Notes under the pieces: model-generated
What the model was told of the DNA's origin: nothing
Seen by the model: only the letters and a program-made list of their open reading frames with translations
The model's database searches: none
Assembly (NCBI GenBank): GCA_003116995.1
Contig: BDSL01000066.1
Location: 525,529 to 589,528 of the forward strand
Source: Yamagishiella unicocca
Lineage: Eukaryota; Chlorophyta; Chlorophyceae; Chlamydomonadales; Volvocaceae
Length of the DNA: 64,000 nt
Reading direction: 5' to 3'
Position numbers and translations under genes: made by a program
Shown: positions 12,345 through 22,762 of the stretch, piece by piece
How positions within the stretch are numbered: the first letter of the stretch is position 1
Layout of the letters: each line of letters opens with the position of its first letter

Positions 12345-12349
12345 AAGCC

Positions 12350-12960
12350 ATGGGAGAAGCGACCGGCACCAATCTCGCAGCAGGGGCAACCAGGCGAACC
12401 AGGGCCATTGCAATGGCGAACATGAACAGCCTGTCCCTCGCCAACTGGACCGAAGGCGCTGCTTTGGACTCTATATAGCTTCAAACAACTTGTGCGGCCA
12501 ATGATCAATTGGCGAACCTACCACCAGCACCAGCAACCGGCAATGACATGTACGCACCTCAGCGCAGAGCGATCTCCGCGGAGTCTGAGGGAATCCTGCA
12601 CCAACTCACCGTGCGTCGTGGGATGCTCAACCAGCAGAAGCAACGATTCGAGACAGCTATCCTCGACCTCACAAACATGGCCCAGGCCGGCGACGATGCC
12701 GCGGACGACGCCGCCAACCAGCTCGTCGCCGCGACCAACAATCTCCCCCAACAAGGTAGACAACCCACAGATAACGGGCGGATCCGCAGCGCTGTACACG
12801 GCCAGAGTGGCTGCAGAAGCTGGAGCAGGCGGGTCCACGGGAGGACCCACACCGTCAGCAGCCGGAGAAGCGACGTCGGACAGACCCAGTGGGGCAACCG
12901 CCGGTGCACCACCCAGTGGGATCGGCGGTGTCCACAACCAGCCTTGCCCCCCCCCCTTGT
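12350..12960 (+). pseudogene. DIRS gag-like ORF with in-frame TAG
   Basis: An ATG at 12350, six bases after A1, opens a frame that reads 42 codons to a TAG (12476-12478) and continues in the same frame with helical, charged sequence (ILHQLTVRRGMLNQQKQRFE; DDAADDAANQLVAATNN). Position directly after the left repeat and composition suggest a Gag-like structural protein; no zinc knuckle is seen. The frame then runs into the hairpin minisatellite. The TAG is either a nonsense change or a readthrough site. Confidence 0.55.
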
Positions 12961-14300
12961 GCCCCCTCCCTTGTGCCCGGCGGAGTTGGGAACTCCGCCG
13001 GTTCCCTGCCCCCCCCCCCCCCCCTGTGCCCGGCGGAGTTGGGAACTCCGCCGGTTCCCCTGCCCCCCTCCCTTGTGCCCGGCGGAGTTGGGGACTCCGC
13101 CGGTTCCCCCTCCCCTCCCTCCCTTGTGCCCGGCGGAGTTGGGAACTCCGCCGGTTCCCCTGCTCCCCCCCCCTCCCTTGTGCCCGGCGGAGTTGGGGAC
13201 TCCGCCGGTTCCCCCCCCTCCCTCCCTTGTGCCCGGCGGAGTTGGGGACTCCGCCGGTTCCCCCCCCTCCCTCCCTTGTGCCCGGCGGAGTTGGGGACTC
13301 CGCCGGTTCCCCCCCCTCCCTCCCTTGTGCCCGGCGGAGTTGGGGACTCCGCCGGTTCCCCCCCCCTCCCTTGTGCCCGGCGGAGTTGGGGACTCCGCCG
13401 GTTCCCCCCCCTCCCTCCCTTGTGCCCGGCGGAGTTGGGGACTCCGCCGGTCCCCCCCCTCCCTCCCTTGTGCCCGGCGGAGTTGGGGACTCCGCCGGTT
13501 CCCCCCCCCCCTCCCTTGTGCCCGGCGGAGTTGGGGACTCCGCCGGTTCCCCCCCCCCTCCCTTGTGCCCGGCGGAGTTGGGGACTCCGCCGGTTCCCCC
13601 CCCTCCCTCCCTTGTGCCCGGCGGAGTTGGGGACTCCGCCGGTTCCCCCCCCTCCCTCCCTTGTGCCCGGCGGAGTTGGGGACTCCGCCGGTTCCCCCCC
13701 CTCCCTCCCTTGTGCCCGGCGGAGTTGGGGACTCCGCCGGTTCCCCCCCTCCCTCCCTTGTGCCCGGCGGAGTTGGGGACTCCGCCGGTTCCCCCCCCCC
13801 TCCCTTGTGCCCGGCGGAGTTGGGGACTCCGCCGGTTCCCCCCCTCCCTCCCTTGTGCCCGGCGGAGTTGGGGACTCCGCCGGTTCCCCCCCCTCCCTCC
13901 CTTGTGCCCGGCGGAGTTGGGGACTCCGCCGGTTCCCCCCCCTCCCTTGTGCCCGGCGGAGTTGGGAACTCCGCCGGTTCCCCTGCCCCCCCCCCCTCCC
14001 TTGTGCCCGGCGGAGTTGGGGACTCCGCCGGTTCCCCCCCCTCCCTTGTGCCCGGCGGAGTTGGGGACTCCGCCGGTTCCCCTGCCCCCTCCCTTGTGCC
14101 CGGCGGAGTTGGGGACTCCGCCGGTTCCCCCCCCTCCCTCCCTTGTGCCCGGCGGAGTTGGGGACTCCGCCGGTTCCCCTGCCCCCCCCCCCCCTTGTGC
14201 CCGGCGGAGTTGGGAACTCCGCCGTTTCCCCCCCCCTCCCTTGCGCCCGGCGGAGTTGGGGACTCCGCCGAGTTGCGGCCCGTGTGCCCGGCGGGGTTGA
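12960..14300. repeat. Hairpin minisatellite, about 28 units of 44-53 bp
   Basis: Each unit has TTGTGC, a perfect inverted repeat CCGGCGGAGT / ACTCCGCCGG around a 5-nt loop (TTGGG with one variable base), then TTCC and a C-run of variable length. Unit-length variation comes almost only from the C-runs. The array sits inside the DIRS element between gag-like and RNase H remains, where the reverse transcriptase belongs. All six frames stay open across it, so its long ORFs are not evidence of a gene. Confidence 0.93.
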
Positions 14301-14559
14301 TAACTCCGCCGGGCATCCGCGGCCCGGTGTGCCCGCCGGGGCGCAATACAAGGCTTGGCGGGCCACCGGCCCAACCGCACCGCGGGCCTGGCCGGGTCGC
14401 AAGGCGCGGCCCGACCTTTGGATTCGCCTCGGCCGGGCGTGGCCGGGCGCACGCGGGAGTTGATAACTCCAGCCTGAGCTCGACAGTCCTTCGCCTGAGC
14501 AGCTGATGACCGTTGCCAACGTGACTCTTCCGTAAACATCCTGGCAACTTCGGCGCTGG

Positions 14560-15230
14560 ATGCCAAACTGGGGAACCAAGCACCCATCCCAGCCCGGACC
14601 ACGCTCGGATTTACAGGCTACGGTTGGGAAACTCGCTTTCATCGCCAGAGCATGCCGCTGGGGATCTGGCTTCATGCAGGGACTGTACGACAACCTCGCC
14701 GTAGCCAACTTACCTACTATCCTCCTGTCGCCAGACGCCGTGCATGATTTAGCTGCCTGGTCCGATATCCTCTCCCACGCATGGGACGGCGTGAAACGTA
14801 CAGCGACCAGTCAGCTGGACCTTGTTTGGGGGGAATTCGTCGGTCCGGATGGGGCAGTCATCTTCACAGACGCGAGCGGGCGGGGGTTTGGTGCGGCATG
14901 GGAAGACGCGGAGCTGCAAGGAATTGGGCAGCCGATCAACGGGCTTTGCACGTAGCCTGGCTGGAACTCACAGCCGTTCTGCACGCTTTGCGGGCTTTTG
15001 GTCCCCGTTTACGCCACGGGCGGGTAATGGTGCGCTGTGACAACACCCAAGCGGTCGCCGCGGTGAGGCGCGGTGCCACGCGCATCGCGGTGGGCCGGCC
15101 CAGCTGCCGCGAGATTGCCCTCCTGGCGATACGTTACGGTTTTGAGCTGCGCGCGGAGCACATTGCGGGGATCGACAACGTGCGGGCGGATCGCCTGAGC
15201 CGGCACCTGGAGGTGGCACGGCGGCAGTAG
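14560..15230 (+). pseudogene. DIRS RT connection and RNase H, frameshifted
   Basis: The first frame (ATG 14560 to TAG near 14955) has LQATVGKLAFIARACRWG and later VIFTDASGRGFGAAWED: the RT-to-RNase H linker and the first RNase H strand with its Asp. The second frame supplies HVAWLELTAVLHALRAFG, VMVRCDNTQAVAAVRRG and IDNVRADRLSR, the remaining RNase H core. A one-base shift near 14945-14955 separates them. DIRS families carry RT-RNase H in one ORF; here only its C-terminal part survives. Confidence 0.75.
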
Positions 15231-15245
15231 CTGGTTTTCCTGTCG

Positions 15246-15732
15246 TTGTGTGTGGCCACGAATTATCAACCGACGGTGGATTGTTGCTGTGATGACGAGG
15301 GTGTGAACATGCAGCCAGGCTGCCAGCAGTTCTACTCGCCCGCAAATTCAGTGACTGGACGGGCCGCGGATCTGGCGGGCAAGGTGCTGTGGGCCCTTCC
15401 CCCCCCGGATCTGGCGGGCAAGGTGCTGGGGGCCCTTCCCCCCCCCGGAACTGGCGGGCAAGGTGCTGTGGGCCCTTCCCCCCCCGGAACTGGCGGGCAA
15501 GGTGCTCGCAGAGATCTGGGAGGCGTACCAGCTGCGACCATACGAAACCCGCGCAACCATCGTGGTTCCCGATTGGCCGGAGCGGACATGGCATGGTCGT
15601 TTCCTGGGGGCATCGCGTCCGGTGTTCAGAAAGGTTCACGTGCTTCCAGCGGGCGCTCGGGTTTGCTTGTGGCCGTCGGGGCGGCCGGCGGATCCCACCC
15701 CGTACGATCTGTTGGTGTTGCGGCTCCCCTGA
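15246..15732 (+). pseudogene. DIRS post-RNase H segment with internal expansion
   Basis: A CQQFYSPANS segment and, further on, ATIVVPDWPERTWHGRFLG correspond to the conserved stretch between RNase H and recombinase in DIRS elements. Between them a 39-bp unit encoding ELAGKVLWALPPP is repeated about four times (15365-15510). C-run length changes shift the frame between units, so the segment is split over two plus-strand frames. Confidence 0.55.
15365..15510 (+). repeat. 39-bp tandem repeat, about 4 copies
   Basis: The unit begins GGATCTGGCGGGCAAGGTGC (or GGAACTGGCGGG) and ends in GGGCCCTT plus a C-run. It looks like local expansion of a conserved coding segment of the DIRS ORF. Confidence 0.85.
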
Positions 15733-15747
15733 ACTTGAACCTGCCGT

Positions 15748-16956
15748 GTGAGCCGTGCAGGGCCAGCGGGATGTGGCGTGTGCGGACGGCCCACGGGACG
15801 GGTGCCGCTGCGGTGCGAGTCCTGCGGTGGGATTTTCCGTCGTGCCTGTCTCGGGCTGGTGGCGGCCGCTTGCGCTGGCGGTTGGTTCAGTTGCTTACCC
15901 TGCATTCTCGCCACCGCTGGCCTGGACCCGGAGCGGGCGGGCACTGCAGCGGAGCAATTGGCATGGGAGCTGGTGGCTCTGGCGGCCTCGGCGGTGGCCG
16001 ACAGCTCCTCGCTGACTTACATGTCGCATCGGCGCCGTTACGTTCGTTTCTGTGTGGAACAAGTGGGGTTGGCGGAGAACGTTGCTTTGCCGTGGGGCCG
16101 GGACCGGGATATCAACCCGGTTACCTTGTGCTTGTTTATTGCCTTTGTTTCCACGCGATATGCGCGCTCCACGATTGAGGGCACGCTTTCGGCTTTGTGT
16201 GACTGGCAGCGTTTCGCGGGGGGGTTCAGGCAGCGGCCACAGTACGGAACCATCCCCGGGTACCGATGATGTTGCAGCGGGCCTTGCGAGCAGCCGGTTC
16301 CGGCGCCGGGGCGGTACGAGATATTAAGGCACCCGTCACGGTAGCGATGCTACGGCTGCTGCTCGCTTGGCTGGCGGCCACAGCGGATGCTCAGCAGAGC
16401 CGTGCCGTGGAGGGGGCACGAGACGCGTGTTGGCTGGTGCTAGGGTTCTTTGGGATGCTGCGACGGAGCGAGCTGTGGGGTTTGACTGTGGGCGCTGTTT
16501 CCGACTTTCACGGGGGAGGGATCGCAGTGCGAGTAGTTCGTAGCAAGACGGACCAGCAGGGGCAAGGGGCGACGGTGTGCTTCCCGGAAGAGTCGGGTAG
16601 TGGTATCTGTGTTGGGCGCATTGTGCGGCGCCACCTCCGTTTCCGGTTGGCGCAAGGAGCAGGCAACGAGGCGCCTCTTTTCGGAGACGGGCACTGGGGC
16701 AATGTGCCTGGCAAGGGGGCGTTTACCGCCAGGCTCCGGTCGTTCCTGCGTGAGGTGGGGTCCCGTTATCCGGGCCTTGCGGAGCGCTTACATAGTTCTC
16801 GTCTCACGGCTTGAGGCGTGGGGGAGCCATCGCGGCGGCGGAAGCTGGGACAAGTCGGGAGTTGATAAATTACACGGGCGCTGGCGTTCGGATGCGGTAG
16901 ATGCCTACCTGGAGTCGTCACTCGCGACACGTTTGTCGGTGGTAGGGATGATGTAA
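15748..16956 (+). pseudogene. Tyrosine recombinase with N-terminal PHD-like finger, two frameshifts
   Basis: DIRS integrase of the tyrosine recombinase class. Positions 15772-15906 encode a zinc cluster: CGVC, CESC, RAC, CLPC, with PHD spacing but Arg where the usual His stands. The core-binding domain follows (LTYMSHRRRYVRFC; TLSALCDWQRF). After a shift near 16262 comes the catalytic domain: MLRRSELWGL (Arg I), SKTDQQGQG, then HSSR (HxxR). After another shift near 16812 come HGRWRSDAVDAYLESS with the tyrosine nucleophile. All tetrad-type residues remain visible, but two frame breaks make this copy inactive unless they are sequencing errors. Confidence 0.8.
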
Positions 16957-16993
16957 TCCGACTTAGGAAGATCGCTACGCGGGACATAGGTGT

Positions 16994-17541
16994 GGGGGAA
17001 TGCTGCACGGGCACGCTCGACTCCCTCGCCGCGCCGCTCCTTGTGGGAGGGGGGGGCGCCCCTTGGCCAGCGGTGCGGCTGTCTCCTGCGCCGGGACGAC
17101 GGGGAGAGGGGGGGCCCGTGCATGACACGGCGGCCCACTGTAGGGTGGGCGCCGGTTTCCCTTTTGGCGCCCACCCCATCCTACATCTCATTCCCTCCCA
17201 AGGGGTGGGGGGCGGCGGTGGTGGTGTTTGTGACGTCGTTCTTTAGATGTGTTCTCGTTGTGATGGTAGCTGCACCCGGACTGAATCGGCCATTCACTGA
17301 CTATAGAGTCTCCCTGGGTCGGCCCAATTCCGCCCTCGGGTGGAGGGCTTATTAGCGATGCGCCGACGGCCTCGGGTACGTATAGAGCGCTATTTATTGT
17401 CCTTCAGAATCTGAGTTTGCTGGGTGGGCAGCGCGTAGTGTCGGCTCGACAACTGCGCTTGCAGTGCGTGTAAGGCCCGTTTGGGCCGTGAGGAGAGACT
17501 GTAAGAAGCCGACGGGTGGATCAGGACAACACCGTTTGGAA
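16994..17541 (+). repeat. DIRS split direct repeat B1
   Basis: Runs from GGGGAATGCTGCACGGGC to CAACACCGTTTGGAA and matches B2 except for B2's internal duplication. It follows the recombinase stop by about 40 bp and abuts A2. Confidence 0.88.
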
Positions 17542-17807
17542 ACTAAATTTTAGAATTATTCTAAAATTCGGTTCTAAGAGGTAGTTGGCCTGGGCGCTCC
17601 AGGAGGGGGCCTGGGCCTGGTGTTGTTGGCCGAGGCGACGGCGCCGTGTTGTTTCTCCGTTCACTTCACTTAGAAGAGTTGTCGCTACGCACCTGTTTAT
17701 TCCGGTCTGCGGAGTGCGGGCGGGTTAGCCATCTAGTTTCGGATCCGCGGGCGTGCAGTCGCGCGGGAGTGTCTGGTTCGCTGATCGCGACTCGCCGAGT
17801 TTTGTTT
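17540..17807 (+). repeat. DIRS split direct repeat A2 (268 bp)
   Basis: Copy of A1 beginning AAACTAAATTTTAG, directly abutting B1 and followed by about 24 bases of C-rich spacer before B2. Confidence 0.9.
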
Positions 17808-17831
17808 CCCACCCACCCACCCTTCATCCTG

Positions 17832-18528
17832 GGGGGAATGCTGCACGGGCACGCTCGACTCCCTCGCCGCGCCGCTCCTTGTGGGAGGGGGGGGCGCCCC
17901 TTGGCCAGCGGTGCGGCTGTCTCCTGCGCCGGGACGACGGGGAGAGGGGGGGCCCGTGCATGACACGGCGGCCCACTGTAGGGTGGGCGCCGGTTTCCCT
18001 TTTGGCGCTCCCTCGCCGCGCCGCTCCTTGTGGGAGGGGGGGGCGCCCCTTGGCCAGCGGTGCGGCTGTCTCCTGCGCCGGGACGACGGGGAGAGGGGGG
18101 GCCCGTGCATGACACGGCGGCCCACTGTAGGGTGGGCGCCGGTTTCCCTTTTGGCGCCCACCCCATCCTACATCTCATTCCCTCCCAAGGGGTGGGGGGC
18201 GGCGGTGGTGGTGTTTGTGACGTCGTTCTTTAGATGTGTTCTCGTTGTGATGGTAGCTGCACCCGGACTGAATCGGCCATTCACTGACTATAGAGTCTCC
18301 CTGGGTCGGCCCAATTCCGCCCTCGGGTGGAGGGCTTATTAGCGATGCGCCGACGGCCTCGGGTACGTATAGAGCGCTATTTATTGTCCTTCAGAATCTG
18401 AGTTTGCTGGGTGGGCAGCGCGTAGTGTCGGCTCGACAACTGCGCTTGCAGTGCGTGTAAGGCCCGTTTGGGCCGTGAGGAGAGACTGTAAGAAGCCGAC
18501 GGGTGGATCAGGACAACACCGTTTGGAA
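17832..18528 (+). repeat. DIRS split direct repeat B2 with a 149-bp internal duplication
   Basis: Same start and end wording as B1. The segment 17859-18007 is repeated at 18008-18156, which accounts for the extra length relative to B1. It ends at GTTTGGAA, after which unrelated sequence starts. Confidence 0.88.
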
Positions 18529-18686
18529 TGATTAATTGGGGGACCCTCGATAATTTTGTATTGTATTGCGTTACAGGAGTAAGGCCCCGGAGCCCTTCCC
18601 ATAATCCCCACAAACCGAGGTCAAGGGGCGCCAATATTAGCGATTTATAGTAGACAGTACGGGTATTATTGTAAAGGCAAATGTAA

Positions 18687-21600
18687 CTACGTCGCTAGGG
18701 AAGATGCCCTGTAGCTCTGGATAGCAAAAAGGAGGTGCGCTAACTTCGGTTGATCAAAGCCTAGCATAATATCTTTCATACTGTGCTCCGGCAACTGAGC
18801 CACAGCTCGTAATTCAGCATAGGCTGTGCATTCTAGCAGCACATGTTGCTCGTCTTCTACGGCACCCGAACTGCACATCCTGCACACCCTCTGTTGCCTA
18901 GGCCGGTGACTCCCACCACTTACTGGCCTATTTGCCTCTAGATCCCAGCATCCCAAACGGAACCTCATCAATGCCACGTGGTGCCGTCGTGGTATATAGA
19001 TAGTCACATGTCCAACTCCACGCTTGGAGTCCCTGTTAGCATCGTAACCCATCCACTGCTTATATCGGCACATTTTGACGCCCGGTTGCAAACCATCAGA
19101 GACAAAAGCCCTGGGGCCTCCTTGCAGCCTTGGATTATCCCAATCAGCCATAAAGCGACGCCAGAGCAGGTCAAGCAGCTCGCCCGTCGGGAGCTCCTGC
19201 TTGATCAGCCATCCGGCAATAACTCGGGGACGCCCCTCACGGGTTGTCCCTACTGCAGGCTGTCCCTGCCTCCAATTAAAACCCAGCCTATCACAGACCT
19301 TCAACACTTTCGCGCTCCAGGAGTCATTAGCAAAGTTACCCTCGGCCGCCATTTGGATATCTTCCTGCATAACAGCGTTCGCCAATGATTCTGGTTGCTT
19401 CACAATCCGGTTCCAAAAGCCAAACATTAGCTGCGCCCAGAAAAAGGGCAGTGGTAGCTGTGACAGCTCAGCGTACAGCAGCCGGTGCGTGGGCAATGAG
19501 GTCCCAGTGACTCTTCGCAAAAACAACGTCTGCAGCTCGACCATGGGATCAAATAGTGCTCGCTTAAACAGGCCAGCATTGGCAGGGGGCCGCCTGACTC
19601 TTGGCGCGGCCTGACCCTCCTGGCGCGCCCGGCGCGGCGGCCCATCAAACATCTCCAAAAGTGCATCGGGCCCCCACACTTCTGCGCCATAAGAAAGTAT
19701 TGATCTGATCTGTACCTCAAAGCATTGCACCATGATGTCTGGTGCTGTAACGTGCTGCTCTTCTAATATCTTTAGCAATTTATATAGTGCCTTCCTTCCC
19801 GTATCACCCAGTTCGCGCCTACAAGATTCAAAAGGTGTGTCCGGCCCATAGTACAACCCCAGATACCGAGCCCTATCTACTAGCGGGATGGGATGCCCGT
19901 CATATCGCAGAGCAGTGGCCGCAAACCTCAGCTGGGTGCGTAGTTGGCCGTTGCATGCATAGACTAGGGTCTCACATTTAGAAATGTTCACACGCATACC
20001 AAAAGCAACACAAAACTCTTTCAACCGTTCTAGAAGATATTGCATACGCTCAACCGAAGTGGCCATAAGGGTCAAGTCGTCGGCGTATAAACAGGCTGGT
20101 ACCGGTGCTCCTGTGGCTCTGGGGGAGTGGTTTTGGGCATGCGGGTTCTGTTGCGCAGTACGCCTGTCCCACGCGTCAATGTACTCCACAAAAATTTCGA
20201 TGTAAAATCCGAAAAGGTCTGTGCTTAGCGGGCAGCCCTGCTTGACGCCTTGCTCAGAGGCAAAGGTTTCGCCTGGCTGGCCGTTAGCCTTGACACGCAA
20301 CAGGACCTTCTGGTAGCAGGCCTTGAGCGCACTCAGCATGTCACCGCTAATTCCACGTTCCTCTAGACGTTGCCACAGAAGCCAACGTGGTACTTTGTCA
20401 AAAGCCTTCTCAAAGTCGATTTGGCAGACCACGAGCGGGGGTTGACGCCTTGCTCAGAGGCAAAGGTTTCGCCTGGCTGGCCGTTAGCCTTGACACGCAA
20501 CAGGACCTTCTGGTAGCAGGCCTTGAGCGCACTCAGCATGTCACCGCTAATTCCACGTTCCTCTAGACGTTGCCACAGAAGCCAACGTGGTACTTTGTCA
20601 AAAGCCTTCTCAAAGTCGATTTGGCAGACCACGAGCGGGGGTTGCCCCGCTCGCATATGCCTAGTAGTAAAATGGCGCACACTGAACAGGTGATGTGGCG
20701 TCTCATAGCCCGGGCGAAATCCGGCTTGACAGGGGTGCTTCACATCGTCTGCAGCTTCGCAAAAACGTGCAATCCGCCTCTCCAAAATGGTTGCGTAGCA
20801 CTTAGCCAGGGCGCCGCCCACAGCAATACCACGATAGTTGCCTTTGTCCGCCTCATCTCCCTTCTTTTTAAAGACAGGGGTCAAATTGGACACCGTAAAT
20901 TGCTCCGGAAAATCACCAGTGCAGCGAATGTGCTCTACTAGAGTGTGCAGGATGGGAACTAGAACATTAATATCCGACCTCTTACCATCTGCCCCCTCTT
21001 GCGACCGCCTTGCATAGCGAAAGCATTCAGCTGGGGCTCTCTCGGGGCCCAGAGCTTTATGGTTTGCCATCTTCCCGACCGCCTTCGCTACCTCATCAAG
21101 CGTAATTGGAATATTCAAGATCTCGTCAGCGATCTGCCGCCTTCGCTTCACCGTGTCAGAGTCTAAAAGTCGCTCAGTGGGCGCTAAAAGATGTAGCCCA
21201 TTAATAAAATTGAAAATGGCCCTGGATAGCAGCTTATGCTCGTCACTCTGCGCGTGCTGGTCATGGTTATAAAGACCCTCAAAGTGACTCCTCCAGCCAG
21301 TGGGGTCATTGATAGGGCAAGGGGGCACAGCCCCCCCCAATAACTTCTGCCACAGCGCACGGGGGTTGTGACGGCAACCAGTGATAAACTCTTGCAGTTG
21401 CTTATGCTCAAAGGCGGCTTGTGCAGTTTGCCGGACTCGGTTGTAAGCCGTCCGAGCTTCTTGGAAAGCGGTCCATCCAATGCTCTCACGCGGCCTTCCT
21501 CTAACCTCATCTAACTTGCTGGTCATGAGACGCCGGGCTTCAGTACACTCCTGTGACCACCAGGGTGCCTGATTACTGCTGCTTCCTGCTTCCTGCCGCC

Positions 21601-22723
21601 CACAGCCAAATGCCTGCTTCAGAACTCCCGATAGTACTTTTCCGATAGTATCGACTGCCTGTGTACTACTAATGTTCCCACTCGTCAGGTCTTCACTAAC
21701 TCCTCTGAGACGAACTAAGGCCGTGCTATCGTCCTCTGAAAAGTAGGACGCGTATTGCCGCCATTTATCTACATCAAATTTTTGCCCGGGGCGCTTGCGG
21801 GACTGCACACGTGCAGGCCCGTTTGGCTCCTTAATATTGAGGCTCAACACGAGCGTTATTGGGCTATGGTCTCCAACAGAGGCCCCCAGGTGAGTATACT
21901 GCTTACCCCACGCTCTCAAGAAAACGCTTCTGTGGAACAGGCCCGAGGAAGCGACAAAAAGATCTATAGTACTACCTCCTAAGTCATGGGGGAAGGTGAG
22001 TGACCCCTGCAAATCTCCCTTGACGCGTCCGTTCAGGACACAAAGACCTTCACTGCGGCATACATTTCCTAAAGCGTGCCCAAACTCGTTGGTGTGGATA
22101 TCCTGGCAGTGCCTAACGCGCGGAACCTGACAGGTAGGCTCTAGTACACCGAATGTGGTCCCGAGCTGGTGTACAAGTTCGTGAAACGTTGCGTCCGGAA
22201 CATCTTGCACCCCAAGCTCACTGCTTGAGAGCCGAGCATTGAAATCACCAGCCAGTAGTACATGCTCGTTATCACGTTTAAGTACTGCAAGCTGCGCCTG
22301 GAGGCTAGAAAAGACCTCTGACGCTACATCCGCGTTGCTAGCTTGTGTGTTTTGCCGGTGCATATTTGACGTGGCCGGGGAGAAATAGCAGGCTCCAAGC
22401 AGCACACTATTGCCTCCGGCGTTCACCCATTCTGCCTTAAGCCTAATCCACATGATCTCACATCCTCTGGGCAGCACACTCGTCTTTACGACCTCGAAGC
22501 CTGGAGCCAGGGAGGTGGCGATGTACACGGCCACTCCCCCTTTACCACTACGCTGGTCTCGATCAAGATGGAGCAGGGTGTAGCCGGGGAGTTGGTTCGC
22601 GTTCGTAGGCCTCCTATGTGAGCCATGCGTCTCCGTACAGATAATCAGATCATGCGCTGTAATAAGCCCCCATACCGCAATATCTGTAAGCCTCGGGCTA
22701 TTTAGCCCCGCCACATTCCACAT
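18687..22723 (-). pseudogene. LINE ORF2: APE endonuclease, reverse transcriptase, zinc knuckle
   Basis: Starts at or near the ATG at 22721-22723. The endonuclease has WNVAGLNSPRL, CTETHG, LLAGDFNARL and VGDHSPITLVLS, the catalytic strands of the APE type. The RT has NYRGIAVGGALAKCYA, CQAGFRPGYETPHHLF, DFEKAFDKVPRWLLW, QGCPLSTDLFGFYIEIF and the catalytic CLYADDLTLMA. LSYGAEVWGP and a CRMC-x8-EQHVLLEC knuckle close the protein; stop TAG at 18687. The exact 200-bp duplication at 20242-20641 is not a multiple of three and splits the frame inside the RT. Without it one ORF would span the region. Confidence 0.88.
20242..20641 (-). repeat. Exact 200-bp tandem duplication inside LINE RT
   Basis: 20242-20441 and 20442-20641 are identical by eye. 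The trinucleotide TTG at the unit start recurs right after the second copy, a 3-bp microhomology. The duplication shifts the RT frame. Confidence 0.92.
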
Positions 22724-22762
22724 CAGCAACCTCAGTCCGTGCGCCCTCGGGCCAGGGGTTTC

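Larger units (their letters stand above)
12077..18528 (+). mobile_element. DIRS-order retrotransposon, PAT/kangaroo-like, decayed
   Basis: Ordered as A1 (12077-12344), ORFs, B1 (16994-17541), A2 (17540-17807), B2 (17832-18528). This split-direct-repeat layout is the hallmark of PAT-like DIRS elements such as Volvox kangaroo. Internal remains in order: gag-like, RT connection/RNase H, the post-RNase H segment and a tyrosine recombinase. The RT core was not found and several frameshifts are present, so this copy is non-autonomous. B1 and A2 share only the AA dinucleotide at their junction, as expected if a circular intermediate is rebuilt from split repeats. Confidence 0.85.

Noticed and set aside
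12492..14708. Six overlapping ORFs of 520-690 codons across the hairpin array
   Set aside because: All frames are open because the repeat units lack stop triplets in any register; unit composition, not selection, explains them. Only the part before 12960 looks like protein.
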